Shown: positions 36,381-45,576 of the stretch, piece after piece
Layout: the number at the start of each line of letters is the position of its first letter
How positions within the stretch are numbered: position 1 is the stretch's first letter
Origin: Variimorphobacter saccharofermentans
GTDB taxonomy: Bacteria; Bacillota; Clostridia; Lachnospirales; Lachnospiraceae
Length of the DNA: 64,000 bases
Assembly (NCBI RefSeq): GCF_014174405.1
Contig: NZ_JACEGA010000001.1
Location: 248,001-312,000 of the forward strand
Direction of reading: 5' to 3'
Notes under the pieces: generated by a model
What the model was told of the DNA's origin: nothing
Database searches by the model: none
The model's input: only the letters and a program-made list of their open reading frames with translations
Program-made: the position numbers and the translations under genes

Positions 36381-37146
36381 ATTACAAAATATTAATAAAT
36401 ACTATAACCCCGGTACGGTCAATGAGATGTGTCTCTTTCAGAATTTCAATCTGATAGTTCGGGATGGTGAGTTCGTATCTGTGGTAGGCAGTAACGGATC
36501 TGGTAAGACCTCCATGCTGAATATCATTTGCGGAAGTATTCCCATAGATAGTGGTAATATTATTATTAGTGGAGAAAATATTACTTTTATGCCTGAATTC
36601 AAACGACAGAGACGAATTGGCCGAGTATATCAGAATCCTGCAATGGGAACCTGCCCTTCTATGACGATACTTGAGAATATGTCATTGGCAGATAACAAAG
36701 GAAAAAGCTTTAACCTAAGAAAAGGTACGAACAAAAAAAGAATAGAGTATTACCGCGAGAATCTTCGTAAATTAAATCTAGGTCTTGAGGATAAACTGGA
36801 GGTACCTGTTGGTTCCTTATCGGGTGGACAGAGGCAGGCCATGGCGTTATTAATGGCAACCATGACTCCGATTGAATTCTTGATTCTGGATGAGCATACA
36901 GCTGCCTTGGACCCTAAGACGGCAGAGCTTATTATGCAGCTCACTGACCAGGTGGTTAAGGAAAAGAAGCTAACAACCATTATGGTTACACATAATCTTC
37001 GGTATGCCGTGGAATATGGTAACCGGCTTATCATGATGCATCAGGGTGAAGTGGTGATTGATAAAGCGGGGCAGGATAAGCAAGCGATGCGGATTGAGGA
37101 TATTCTGGATCAATTTAACCAAATCAGTATTGAATGCGGTAACTAA
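36373..37146 (+). CDS. trpZ: ABC transporter ATP-binding protein (TrpZ-like)
   Basis: The 257-residue ATPase has Walker A in VVGSNGSGKTSMLN (~residues 37-50), the Q-loop in GRVYQNPAMGTCPSMTILENM, the signature LSGGQRQAMALLMA (~152-165), Walker B LILDEHTAALDP and the H-loop in IMVTHNLRYAV. It energises the presumed tryptophan importer and is overlapped by the permease gene. COG1101 members accompany COG2984/COG4120 partners, which fits all three genes here. The GAGGAGGGTGAAGGCAA ribosome site lies within the permease gene. Confidence 0.9.
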   Translation: MIELQNINKYYNPGTVNEMCLFQNFNLIVRDGEFVSVVGSNGSGKTSMLNIICGSIPIDSGNIIISGENITFMPEFKRQRRIGRVYQNPAMGTCPSMTILENMSLADNKGKSFNLRKGTNKKRIEYYRENLRKLNLGLEDKLEVPVGSLSGGQRQAMALLMATMTPIEFLILDEHTAALDPKTAELIMQLTDQVVKEKKLTTIMVTHNLRYAVEYGNRLIMMHQGEVVIDKAGQDKQAMRIEDILDQFNQISIECGN

Positions 37147-37190
37147 TGATATGAGCATGATTAAGGTATTAATCCATGAGGAGGTACAAA

Positions 37191-37697
37191 ATGAACAATG
37201 TTGTAAGTCGAGTTAATGAAATGTTAGTATCTCATGACTTGCTATTTTCAGAGAAGCCTATACTAATCGGTGGAATGGCAATGGAATATTACGAAATGAG
37301 ACAATCCGGCGGAGACATTGACCTTATAATAACCGATACAGATTATCAAGCGCTTGCTCAAAAATATCCTGATCAGAGAAAAGATTTATATGGGGATCTG
37401 GGTGTGGTCATAGACGAATTTGAGATATGGAGAAGTATTGCACACCTTGATTATGATTTTTTTAAAAAAGATGCTATTGAGGATGAAAATATTTTTATTA
37501 TTTCAATAGATAGACTTTTATGGACTAGAGTATGTGTTATGGGAGTAGAGAAATACAGAAAAGATTTGGACTTAATTAAAGAGTATTATTATAAGAAATA
37601 CACGAATCAAAAATATCATCAAGAAGCACTTTTGCATGAGAAATCTTATGAAAAGATGAATGGTGCAGTTTATGGTGGTGAATACGACGATCTATAA
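37191..37697 (+). CDS. Nucleotidyltransferase-like protein
   Basis: The 168-residue protein has a GGMAMEYYEMRQSGGDIDLI core (~residues 25-45), the GG-x-DxD pattern of the nucleotidyltransferase fold, as in AbiEii/MNT-like proteins. No partner antitoxin-like gene is adjacent, and it lacks a clear third catalytic acidic residue, so activity is uncertain. The start at 37191 follows GAGGAGGTACAAA; the in-frame extension to 37176 includes the ribosome site and is unlikely. It follows the importer ATPase by 44 nt and may be read through from that operon. A toxin or resistance role is conjecture. Confidence 0.6.
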   Translation: MNNVVSRVNEMLVSHDLLFSEKPILIGGMAMEYYEMRQSGGDIDLIITDTDYQALAQKYPDQRKDLYGDLGVVIDEFEIWRSIAHLDYDFFKKDAIEDENIFIISIDRLLWTRVCVMGVEKYRKDLDLIKEYYYKKYTNQKYHQEALLHEKSYEKMNGAVYGGEYDDL

Positions 37698-37819
37698 TAT
37701 TGTCAGATAACGATTCGTATAAATATGCAGATTAATTAGAAGTGGATGGAATCCCCTATCCATCGAGAATCCGTTCAAAGCTATTTCAGATACCATGACA
37801 TTTTTACGGAAAATGGGTA

Positions 37820-37847
37820 TTGCAAATATAGCATACTGTGATATACT
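37820..37847 (+). promoter_or_regulatory. Predicted promoter of the riboswitch-folT transcript
   Basis: TTGCAA (37820-37825), 16-bp spacer, TATACT (37842-37847), about 20 nt before the THF aptamer. Confidence 0.55.
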
Positions 37848-37866
37848 TAGGATAAAAATTTAGAGA

Positions 37867-37963
37867 AGCAGAGTAGGACCATGTGCGTTAAGTGCCGGAT
37901 GAACAGGGAGTTGTCAACCGGACGAAAAGGAAACTTGCGGTATATGGTTCGCATCCCGCTGCT
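37867..37963 (+). promoter_or_regulatory. Tetrahydrofolate (THF) riboswitch
   Basis: The closing stem AGCAG / CTGCT is present, with the conserved GAGTAG segment, GTGCGTTAAGTGCC, GAACAGGGAGTTGTC, the CGGACGAAAAGG junction, GCGGT and CGCATCCCGCTGCT. These match the THF-I consensus in order. An expression-platform hairpin follows, with arms AAGATAAC (from ~37969) and GTTATCTCTT (to ~38028), before the AAAGGAGG ribosome site. It would repress the folate transporter when reduced folate is plentiful. Confidence 0.9.
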
Positions 37964-38065
37964 ACAATAAGATAACAGAATATCACTAGGTGAACCATAA
38001 TACTTCACTTAAGCTGAGGTTATCTCTTCTTGTAGTAAAAGGTCTGCAAAGGAGGTAATTTTTTT

Positions 38066-38632
38066 ATGAAAAATTTTAAGGAACTATTTCACTCATCTTA
38101 CCTGGAATTAAAAAATGTAAGAAGTATTGCCACGGCGGCCATGTTTGGAGCTATCTCGATCGTATTAGGGGTATTCACGATTATGATCGGTGACTTTCTA
38201 AAGATTGGCTTTACGTATCTGCCGAATAATTTTATCTTTTATCTATTCGGGCCGGTATTTGGTGCCGTATATGGAGCAGCCATGGATATCTTAACGTTCA
38301 TTGTTAAGCCGACAGGGGCTTTTTTCTATGGCTTTACCGTAAGTGCAGCATTGAAAGGGTTACTCTTCGGAACGATACTTTATCGAAAACCAATCAGTCT
38401 GAAACGGATATTTATAGCAAATCTTTTACGCGTAATATTTATCAGCATTTTATTAGACACCTATTGGCTTACCCTTCTTAATGGGGATGCATTTTTAGCT
38501 CTATTGCCAGTCAGAGCACTGAAGAATTTAATCTTACTTCCGATTGAAACCTTTTTGCTTTTTGGGTTAATCAAAGCGGTAGATGCTAGCGGAGTATTAA
38601 GGGTTCTTAAGAGAGGCAGAGCGAAGGCATAA
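38066..38632 (+). CDS. folT: Folate ECF transporter S-component FolT
   Basis: The 188-residue membrane protein has six hydrophobic segments and the S-component layout: ATAAMFGAISIVLGV (~residues 23-37), KIGFTYLPNNFIFYLFGPVFGAVYGAAMD as two blocks (~48-75), and a C-terminal VRALKNLILLPIETFLLF. It binds folate and docks on the shared EcfAA'T module encoded elsewhere. The upstream THF riboswitch supports folate as the substrate. The start is ATG after AAAGGAGGTAATTTTTTT. Confidence 0.93.
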   Translation: MKNFKELFHSSYLELKNVRSIATAAMFGAISIVLGVFTIMIGDFLKIGFTYLPNNFIFYLFGPVFGAVYGAAMDILTFIVKPTGAFFYGFTVSAALKGLLFGTILYRKPISLKRIFIANLLRVIFISILLDTYWLTLLNGDAFLALLPVRALKNLILLPIETFLLFGLIKAVDASGVLRVLKRGRAKA

Positions 38633-38703
38633 TAACAGTAACTATAAAATGGGACTTATTACTATTGTATAGAATATAATGATAGTAAAGATATCGTATA
38701 CAA

Positions 38704-38764
38704 AGATCAGGGTCGTATCCATTCTCATGAGCGGAGAAGTCGGATAAGGCCCTGATCCTTATTC
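38704..38764 (+). terminator. Terminator of folT
   Basis: AGATCAGGG (left) pairs with CCCTGATC (right), with an inner ATCC / GGAT pairing; the tail is CTTATT. Confidence 0.65.
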
Positions 38765-38828
38765 ATATGGTAGAAATTCTGATCAGTCTCTTAGAACCAG
38801 AGAATTCACCACATAAATCAAATAGTTA

Positions 38829-40037
38829 TCACTTCATATTTTTCTTTGCATCAACCCTCTTATTTAACATTTCGGTCATTACAAACATCAATATAAGGAG
38901 GAAGCCTGTAAAATACGGCATAATCGAATACCCTAATTTGGATGCAACTGCACCAAAGATCGGAGGGATGAATGTACTCCCCACATATGCACAGGCCATC
39001 TGTACTCCCATAATGGATTGTGAGTATTCCGCACCAAAGTTCTCAGGTGTCTCATGTAACAGACTGGGATATATTGGTGCACAACCAACTCCGGTGAGAA
39101 TGAATCCTAGTAAGGAAGTAACTTGACCAGCGGGAAGCATGATTAGAATGATGCCGACCGTGATGAATACTTCACCTAAACGTACCATTTGTCTGTTATT
39201 TAACTTCAGTGTTACAAAACCGGATAAAAATCTGCCAAAGGTAATTCCGAAAAAGAATAAGGATGCCCACCTTGCCGCCGTATCTGCCTGTATGCCATGA
39301 GTCATCACGGCATAACTGCTTCCCCATAGGCCAGTGGTTGCTTCGATCGAACAATAGCAAAAGAAAGCAATTAACACCTGTTTGGCTCCAGGCAGGCCCA
39401 GAAGATCTTTTTTGCTTATTACTTTATGCTCCGGGATAACCTTTTCGATCCCTTCTATATTCTCTGCTTCAACGCTATTCAATCGGGAACCTTTTTTCCA
39501 CAAGGGTAAGGAAATAAATAATATTGCTACTAAGATAAATTGTATAATTGCTACGGCGCGGTAACCGGATTGAAAAAAGTACCCCCGTTCTAAGTAACGT
39601 GACATAATAATCGGGCCAGTCATAGCACCAACACCCCAGAAGCAATGAAGCCAACTCATATGCTTTGCTTTATAATGGAGAGCCACATAATTATTCAGAG
39701 CAGCATCCACTGAACCTGCTCCCAGACCTAAAGGTATGGCAAACAGACATAACAAATAAAATTCATTACTGAAGGAAAATCCGACTAGTGCACCAGCAGT
39801 CATCAATACACTGATCGAAGTAATCAAACCGGTACCAAATTTTCTAATTAGCTTGTCACTAAACAAGCTGGAGAGGATGGTCCCTCCGGCTGTTATCATT
39901 GAGACAATACCGGCATAGGAAATGGGGACGCCCATCTCCTGATACATGGATGGCCAGGCGGAACCAAGAAGGGAATCCGGAAGACCTAAGCTGATAAATG
40001 CAAAGTAGATTATAAGTAATAATACCGTTAACACCAT
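38829..40037 (-). CDS. MFS transporter, possibly sugar permease (FucP-like)
   Basis: The 402-residue protein has about 12 transmembrane segments. The first begins VLTVLLLIIYFAFISLGLPD, and the loop between TM2 and TM3 contains FSDKLIRKFGTG, the MFS D-R-x-G-type motif. TM5 is preceded by SWLHCFWGVGAMTGP, which resembles the FucP/sugar-MFS group. It is encoded directly after a ROK-family regulator with a 10-nt overlap, so the regulator likely controls its expression in response to a sugar or sugar phosphate. The substrate is not determined. Confidence 0.85.
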   Translation of the reverse strand: MVLTVLLLIIYFAFISLGLPDSLLGSAWPSMYQEMGVPISYAGIVSMITAGGTILSSLFSDKLIRKFGTGLITSISVLMTAGALVGFSFSNEFYLLCLFAIPLGLGAGSVDAALNNYVALHYKAKHMSWLHCFWGVGAMTGPIIMSRYLERGYFFQSGYRAVAIIQFILVAILFISLPLWKKGSRLNSVEAENIEGIEKVIPEHKVISKKDLLGLPGAKQVLIAFFCYCSIEATTGLWGSSYAVMTHGIQADTAARWASLFFFGITFGRFLSGFVTLKLNNRQMVRLGEVFITVGIILIMLPAGQVTSLLGFILTGVGCAPIYPSLLHETPENFGAEYSQSIMGVQMACAYVGSTFIPPIFGAVASKLGYSIMPYFTGFLLILMFVMTEMLNKRVDAKKNMK

Positions 40038-41053
40038 AATGCCAATCCCTCAATTCTTTCATATTCTTTTAGTACAAGCTGAATTAATCCAAGCTCAAAG
40101 TCTCTTTCCAGGCTTCTTTCAAACGAAATGTCCGGTATGAAATTACCATTAAGCAGAGTCCGAACCTGTTCAATTAAGCTGCATAGGATATCATTATTCA
40201 AGAAGTCGCCATAAATAACAATATTCTCAGGTGCAAGAATGCAACAGTACATAACAACAATTTGACGTAACATGAGAAGTACTTCTTCCGGATCATCATA
40301 GTTTAGATCTTTCCAGGAAGGAATTAGGGGGATCCAGCCAACCTCACCGGCAAAATTCCTGCAGCCTCTATATATTTCTCCCATTATCACAGTGCCGGCT
40401 CCGGGACCATATATTCTTGGGTAATAAAGACCCACAACGGTTTGTACTGTTGCTTTATTCTGTCGTGAATAAAATCCCAAGGTAGTTGCATTAATATCAT
40501 TTTCATAAATCACAGACACACCGTACTTTTCTTGATAATAAGTAATGAATTGATCCCCGATAATATCTGGATAATCGTGAACGTAGATTACACCATTTTC
40601 CTCAGCACCGGGTAAGCCAAATACGATAGTACAAATATTCGCATAGGATTGAAATGCAGCTTTAATCCAAGAATCAAAGCTATTGTTCATAACATGTTCA
40701 ATATATCCTTTCTTCCGGGATAAACAGACTCCAAAGGAGTCTACCACAAGCATGTGAAATAAGTTCTTATTGTTATCCTGATAGCCATATATAATGATAG
40801 ATTGCTTATAATTATCGTTATAAATATATTGCTTTGATGGCCTTCCACCATTGGACGGAATATCATCACCCTCAATCACTTCACCAGATAATACCATCTC
40901 GCTGATCAGAGAGTTAACTGTCACAACACTTAATTCTGTTAACTGGGATAATTCAACCTTTGTTGTTTTTCTCCTCTGCTTTAATGCTTTTCTCAGTATA
41001 TTCTTATTAATTTCTTTCATTTGCTTGCGATTAGCCTTCAATTTAAATCTCAT
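40028..41053 (-). CDS. ROK family transcriptional regulator
   Basis: The protein has an N-terminal winged helix (MKEINKNILRKALKQRRKTT then VELSQLTELSVVTVNSLI, residues ~12-48) and a wing with GGRPSK. A sugar-kinase-like ROK domain follows, though its glycine-rich phosphate loop is diverged (no clear DxGxT), so it is probably a regulator, not a kinase. The start is uncertain. ATG at 41053 directly abuts the AAGGAG ribosome site; a TTG four codons later has better spacing, and an upstream GTG at 41095 has no ribosome site. It overlaps the downstream MFS gene by 10 nt. Candidate operators lie upstream. Confidence 0.8.
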   Translation of the reverse strand: MRFKLKANRKQMKEINKNILRKALKQRRKTTKVELSQLTELSVVTVNSLISEMVLSGEVIEGDDIPSNGGRPSKQYIYNDNYKQSIIIYGYQDNNKNLFHMLVVDSFGVCLSRKKGYIEHVMNNSFDSWIKAAFQSYANICTIVFGLPGAEENGVIYVHDYPDIIGDQFITYYQEKYGVSVIYENDINATTLGFYSRQNKATVQTVVGLYYPRIYGPGAGTVIMGEIYRGCRNFAGEVGWIPLIPSWKDLNYDDPEEVLLMLRQIVVMYCCILAPENIVIYGDFLNNDILCSLIEQVRTLLNGNFIPDISFERSLERDFELGLIQLVLKEYERIEGLALWC

Positions 41054-41107
41054 CTCCTTTCTGCCCTTCAAAGAGATATAATACCAAGAGCTCACTTTTA
41101 CTTATCA

Positions 41108-41150
41108 CAAACTTAATAAAGTTTCTTAATAAAGTCACTTTATAAAGTAA
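41108..41150. promoter_or_regulatory. Candidate operator cluster of the ROK regulator
   Basis: Two direct copies of CTTAATAAAGT (about 41112-41135) precede a perfect 12-bp palindrome ACTTTATAAAGT (about 41138-41149). The group sits right upstream of the ROK gene. The rest of 41150-41510 shows no gene. Confidence 0.45.
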
Positions 41151-41510
41151 CTGTAATAAGTGTATAACAATATGTTTTATATGTCAAGAACAATAAGTAA
41201 GAAATAAGAATCTTAAGGACAATTCCCATAATCATATTTTTTTCGTGTTGAAAAATGAAAAAGTCAAGCAGATAGAGGTAATAATTCAATAAAATTGCAT
41301 GATAATATAGGACTTTGTTTTGTTAGCTTACTATATTATATTGAAATAGTGCGAATATTTCTTGACAAGTGTTGGAATACACAATAAATTATATAAGGAT
41401 TGTTCCGGTAGGAAATGATAACGTCTGTTTTTAAAAACAGACGGATATTGACCGGGCTGGCTGCCAGACACATTAACATTTCATATATTGTAGCAGGAAG
41501 GAGTAGAGTT

Positions 41511-41855
41511 ATGCCTTATATTAATACCAGAACTAATATTGAGATTTCAAAGGAAAAGGAAGAATTACTGAAACAAGAAATAGGAAAAGCAATTGAACTA
41601 ATTCCCGGGAAAAGTGAAGATTGGCTAATGGTATCCTTTGAGGATCAAGCTTCTCTTTATTTTAGAGGCAAAACGGATAAGCCCATCGCATTTGTAGAAG
41701 TAAAATTATTTGGTGCATCCACGAAGGAAGCCTACCAAAAGCTGACTGCTGAGCTTACTTCAATTATAGCAAATGAATTGGATATTGCTCCGAATCAAAT
41801 ATATGTACGATATGAAGAAACAAAATACTGGGGCTATAATGGGAATAACTTTTAA
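41511..41855 (+). CDS. Tautomerase / MIF-family protein
   Basis: The 114-residue protein starts MPYINTRTNIEI, with Pro2 as the catalytic base of MIF and 4-OT-type tautomerases. The length and the internal WLMVSFEDQASLYFRG (~residues 47-62) and NQIYVRYEE pattern match the MIF (phenylpyruvate tautomerase) family. It is a small cytosolic trimer; physiological substrate unknown. The AGGAAGGAGTAGAGTT ribosome site fixes the ATG at 41511. It is not obviously linked to its neighbours. Confidence 0.85.
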   Translation: MPYINTRTNIEISKEKEELLKQEIGKAIELIPGKSEDWLMVSFEDQASLYFRGKTDKPIAFVEVKLFGASTKEAYQKLTAELTSIIANELDIAPNQIYVRYEETKYWGYNGNNF

Positions 41856-41913
41856 TATATGCGACGAATAGGATCAGAAGTGATAATGGAAACACATTTG
41901 AAGGAGGATGTTA

Positions 41914-43131
41914 ATGAATAACTTATTGGTGGCACAGTCCGGTGGGCCTACAGCAGCAATTAATGCGACATTGTCAGGAGTTCTGCATGGGGTTCGTGCC
42001 AGTGGTAAAATTGATCAGGTTTTTGGTGCGAAGAATGGAATAGAAGGTGTCATCAAGGATCACTTGATTAACCTAAATGATATACTGATGGATACCGGAG
42101 CACTGGACCTGCTTACTTGTACCCCATCCTCAATATTAGGAACCTGCAGATATAAGTTGAAGGAATGTCATCAGGATGAAGAAACCTATCATAAAATAAT
42201 AACGACGCTTAAGAAATATGAAATCAAATTTTTCATTTACATTGGTGGAAATGATTCTATGGACACCGTTCATAAGCTTTCTGAGTACTGTATAGAAAAT
42301 AACCATGATATTAAGATTATGGGGGCTCCGAAAACCATTGATAATGATTTGCATATGACGGATCATAGCCCTGGCTTTGGATCCGCGGCGAAATATATTG
42401 CATCAACCATAAAAGAGCTGGCTTGCGATATCGGAGCATACGATATTCCTGCAGTCACCATTGTCGAAATTATGGGGCGGAATGCTGGATGGTTAACTGC
42501 TTCTGCAGTGCTTTCCAGAATGAATGGTGGAGCAGGGGTGGACTTAATCTATCTATGTGAGAAGGAGTTTGACTATAAACGTTTTATTCATGATGTCAGG
42601 GAGAAGCTATCCCAAAAGAGTGGAATTCTGATTGCGGTCAGTGAAGGTATAAGGGATGGGAGCGGTGCCTATGTATCAGATACAATATCCAGCGGCACGG
42701 TGGATATCTTCGGACATAAATACATTGCAGGTGCAGCAAGAGCATTAGAACAGCTGGTACGGACAGAAATCGGATGTAAGGTCCGTTCCATCGAGTTAAG
42801 TCTGATGCAACGTTCTGCATCGCATCTGGCCAGCGAAACAGATATCATGGAAGCAATGATGCTTGGCCAAAAAGCGCTCGCCTGCGCACTAGACGGAGAA
42901 ACCGGTAAAATGTCGGTGATAAAAAGAATATCAAATAAGCCCTATCGGGTGGAGTTTGATTCGGTTCCGGTTCATCAGGTAGCCAATAAGGAGAAGACGG
43001 TCCCCATAGATTGGATTACACCGGATGACCATGATGTGACATCGGATATGATTGATTATCTCCTTCCCTTGATACAGGGAGAAATTAACTTGAAATACCA
43101 AAATGGGATTCCCCGTCAATTCAGTTTATAA
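41914..43131 (+). CDS. Pyrophosphate-dependent 6-phosphofructokinase
   Basis: The 405-residue PFK family enzyme phosphorylates fructose 6-phosphate in glycolysis. The phosphate-donor loop is GGNDSMDT (~residues 106-113) instead of the GGDGS of ATP enzymes, and the catalytic motif is PKTIDNDL, with Lys where ATP-PFK has Gly (PGTIDND). Both changes mark the PPi-dependent, reversible type. Later blocks EIMGRNAGWLTA and GHKYIAGAARALEQL fit the family. The ATG at 41914 is six nt from AAGGAGG; the ATG at 41908 abuts it. The gene is probably monocistronic and is followed by a palindromic element. Confidence 0.92.
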   Translation: MNNLLVAQSGGPTAAINATLSGVLHGVRASGKIDQVFGAKNGIEGVIKDHLINLNDILMDTGALDLLTCTPSSILGTCRYKLKECHQDEETYHKIITTLKKYEIKFFIYIGGNDSMDTVHKLSEYCIENNHDIKIMGAPKTIDNDLHMTDHSPGFGSAAKYIASTIKELACDIGAYDIPAVTIVEIMGRNAGWLTASAVLSRMNGGAGVDLIYLCEKEFDYKRFIHDVREKLSQKSGILIAVSEGIRDGSGAYVSDTISSGTVDIFGHKYIAGAARALEQLVRTEIGCKVRSIELSLMQRSASHLASETDIMEAMMLGQKALACALDGETGKMSVIKRISNKPYRVEFDSVPVHQVANKEKTVPIDWITPDDHDVTSDMIDYLLPLIQGEINLKYQNGIPRQFSL

Positions 43132-43139
43132 TAGGGAAT

Positions 43140-43306
43140 AGGGTGTCAAAAGGTAACAAATATTATTCATGCATATATTCATCTGGACTTGCCTTACCTT
43201 CAAGCGGGATTATTGTATCTGTTATTTTCATATATTGATCGCTTGGGCCGGTCTTCGCCATTTGAATATATATGCACGAATAGTAGTTGTTAACTTTTGG
43301 CACCCT
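43140..43306. repeat. Long imperfect palindrome after PPi-PFK
   Basis: AGGGTGTCAAAAGGTAACAA (from 43140) matches the reverse complement of TTGTTAACTTTTGGCACCCT (to 43306). Inner arms TGCATATATTCAT / GAATATATATGCA and GTTATTTTCATATA / TATTGATCGCTTGG partly continue the fold. It has no T-tract typical of a terminator. The core differs from the 12.0 and 48.7 kb family. Confidence 0.7.
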
Positions 43307-43335
43307 AATCTATTATAGAAACAAGCTTTCGTTTA

Positions 43336-44049
43336 CTATCTAATATTTTCATTTACCTTTTGCTGAATTCTTGAGGCTACCAGTTCAGCGACCTCGGTGG
43401 ATTTCATTCCTTTATAATCATCATAGTATAGGGGCTCCATATAGTGGATTTGAACGGTTTGTTTTTTAATAGAATTCGTATCAAATGCTTTAAAGGAGTC
43501 CACAAGAGCAACCGGTACTATGGGACATTTTGCATTCATAGCACTTTTAAAGCTGCCACCCTTAAATTCCAACAGCTGATTACCGTTGCGAGACCGGGTA
43601 CCTTCTGCAAATATAATAAAGTTTTCGCCTTCCTTCACTCTGCGGGTCATGTTCATTATGACTTGCATGGATTGTCGTATATCCTCCCGGTCTATGACCT
43701 CAGCCTGCAAGATCTGTATAATTTGCTTGAGCAGGATGGTATCCTTGACTTCCTTTTTCATTACAGTGACGAAGGGCCTTTCATGGGTTTCAAGAAATGC
43801 CAGAGCATCAAAGAGACCCTGATGGTTCGGAAACATGATATAACCGTTTTCTTTTGGTAGATTTTCAATTCCATGACATTCAATTTTAATCCTGCCCCGA
43901 CGATTTACAATTGGTACAAGCCGGTGAAGATAGGCATACCGGGTCGCGGCATCGTATTTTTTAATGTTACATAATTGGAAAATACGAAAAAACCAGAAAG
44001 GTAGATTAAATAAACTACGAAGGACCATTAACGCAATTCGTTTCATCAA
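43336..44049 (-). CDS. plsC: 1-acyl-sn-glycerol-3-phosphate acyltransferase
   Basis: The 237-residue membrane-associated enzyme transfers the second acyl chain to lysophosphatidate. The HX4D catalytic motif is NHQGLFD (~residues 75-81), and the second block FAEGTRSRNGNQLLEFKGG (~145-165) is the EGTRS substrate-binding motif. One hydrophobic N-terminal segment (residues ~5-22) fits a membrane-anchored PlsC. It is 34 nt downstream of rpoD on the same strand, so it is likely co-transcribed with the sigma gene. Confidence 0.92.
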   Translation of the reverse strand: MMKRIALMVLRSLFNLPFWFFRIFQLCNIKKYDAATRYAYLHRLVPIVNRRGRIKIECHGIENLPKENGYIMFPNHQGLFDALAFLETHERPFVTVMKKEVKDTILLKQIIQILQAEVIDREDIRQSMQVIMNMTRRVKEGENFIIFAEGTRSRNGNQLLEFKGGSFKSAMNAKCPIVPVALVDSFKAFDTNSIKKQTVQIHYMEPLYYDDYKGMKSTEVAELVASRIQQKVNENIR

Positions 44050-44083
44050 ATGCCTCCCAAAGTTCTAGTAATATGATGTATCG

Positions 44084-45205
44084 TTAGATGAGCTCAAAGC
44101 CCTTTAACATTTTAGCTCGGCTAGGATGCCTTAACTTTCTTAAAGCCTTAGCTTCGATCTGACGAATTCGTTCTCGGGTAACGTTAAATTCCTTGCCCAC
44201 TTCTTCCAATGTTCTGCTTCTTCCATCCATTAATCCAAAACGCAGGATCAATACGCGCTGTTCACGATCGGTTAAGGTATCTAAAAGTCTTGTGATCTGA
44301 TCCTTCAAAATAGAGTAAGAAGCCGCATCTTCAGGACCCATTACCGTGTCATCCCGAATAAAATCGCCAAGATGACTATCATCCTCTTCTCCGATGGGTG
44401 TATCAAGTGAAATCGGATCAGCAGATACCTTGAGAATTTCTCTTACCTTTTCAACTGAGATATTCATAGCATCAGCAAGCTCCTGTTCGCTGGGTTCTCG
44501 ACCCAACTCTTGAAGAAGATTTCTTGAGACGCGATACGTTTTATTAATTACTTCAGACATATGAACAGGGATACGAATGGTTCTTGACTGATCTGCAATG
44601 GATCTGGTGATTGCCTGACGAATCCACCAGGTAGCATAAGTACTGAATTTATAACCCTTTGTATAGTCGAATTTCTCAACTGCTTTAATCAGACCAAGAT
44701 TCCCTTCCTGTATTAAATCAAGAAATGATAGGCCTCTGCCCACATAACGTTTGGCAATGCTGACTACAAGACGCAGATTGGATTCGGCCAGTAGCTGCTT
44801 AGCCATTTCATCTCCTTCATCTATTTTTTTAGCAAGTTCTACTTCGTCAGCCATAGTTAAAAGGGGATAATTACCAATCTCTTTTAAATATTGATGAACA
44901 GGATCATCGCTCATGGAATAACTATGAGTAAGTGCTTCTACATCAGATTGAGCATCTTCCGGTTCTTCCTCGATTTCTAATAATAACTCTTCGTCCGGCT
45001 CGTCTTCATCACTGTTACTAAGAACTACAATATTATATGCTTCCAGCCTTTCATAAATCTTATCAATTTGTGTGTTTTCGAGATTTAGTTCATTAATAAG
45101 AGTATTTACTCTGTCAACTTCAATAATACCCTTCTTCTGATTTGCTAAGGCAAGAAGCTCCTTAAACTTGTCCTCAAGTACATCATGATTCATTTGATCG
45201 CTCAT
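44084..45205 (-). CDS. rpoD: RNA polymerase primary sigma factor RpoD (SigA)
   Basis: The 373-residue housekeeping sigma factor has a short region 1.1 (residues ~5-60), an acidic linker (~68-85), region 2 with [19 protein letters not shown] and [11 protein letters not shown] (~160-200), region 3 with [12 protein letters not shown], and region 4 with the [24 protein letters not shown] (~330-350). This length is normal for Firmicute SigA. The usual upstream partner dnaG is not adjacent; a MATE gene diverges instead. A 24-bp tandem repeat lies 80-130 nt upstream. Confidence 0.97.
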   Translation of the reverse strand: MSDQMNHDVLEDKFKELLALANQKKGIIEVDRVNTLINELNLENTQIDKIYERLEAYNIVVLSNSDEDEPDEELLLEIEEEPEDAQSDVEALTHSYSMSDDPVHQYLKEIGNYPLLTMADEVELAKKIDEGDEMAKQLLAESNLRLVVSIAKRYVGRGLSFLDLIQEGNLGLIKAVEKFDYTKGYKFSTYATWWIRQAITRSIADQSRTIRIPVHMSEVINKTYRVSRNLLQELGREPSEQELADAMNISVEKVREILKVSADPISLDTPIGEEDDSHLGDFIRDDTVMGPEDAASYSILKDQITRLLDTLTDREQRVLILRFGLMDGRSRTLEEVGKEFNVTRERIRQIEAKALRKLRHPSRAKMLKGFELI

Positions 45206-45282
45206 CTATGTATCCCCCATATTCCAATTAGAAAACTGCACTAACTAATATTATATCATAGAATAAGGAAGAATGATATATG

Positions 45283-45331
45283 AAATTATAATCATGATAT
45301 ACTGACAAAATTATAATCATGATATACTGAC
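45283..45331. repeat. Two tandem 24-bp repeats upstream of rpoD
   Basis: AAATTATAATCATGATATAC plus TGAC occurs at 45283-45306 and again at 45308-45331, exact and with a 25-bp period. Each holds the near palindrome TATAATCATGATATA. It could be a regulator site for rpoD or the divergent MATE gene. The rest of 45206-45576 holds the MATE promoter. Confidence 0.6.
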
Positions 45332-45530
45332 AAGCGCGAATATGCTAATACAGAACAATCTCTGGTTTCATCTGTGATGAATCCGACTTTGTCTGAAAAG
45401 TAATGTATATTGTATGAAACATATGTGAAAAAATTTGCATCTTGGAAGAAAGAATGGTAATCTTTATGAAAATAGTCTATGATAGAATGTATAGTTCAAG
45501 CGTATCTTGAAATAATGCACATAGAAACGA

Positions 45531-45560
45531 TTGACTACGAAATGAAAAGTTTGCTATATT
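45531..45560 (+). promoter_or_regulatory. Predicted promoter of the MATE gene
   Basis: TTGACT (45531-45536), 18-bp spacer, TATATT (45555-45560). The resulting leader is only about 10 nt before the AGGAAGGA ribosome site. Confidence 0.45.
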
Positions 45561-45576
45561 TAGGAAGGATACTACA

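Noticed and set aside
38829..43131. Complete fucose utilisation cluster
   Set aside because: Only a permease and ROK regulator are present; no isomerase, kinase or aldolase genes flank them.
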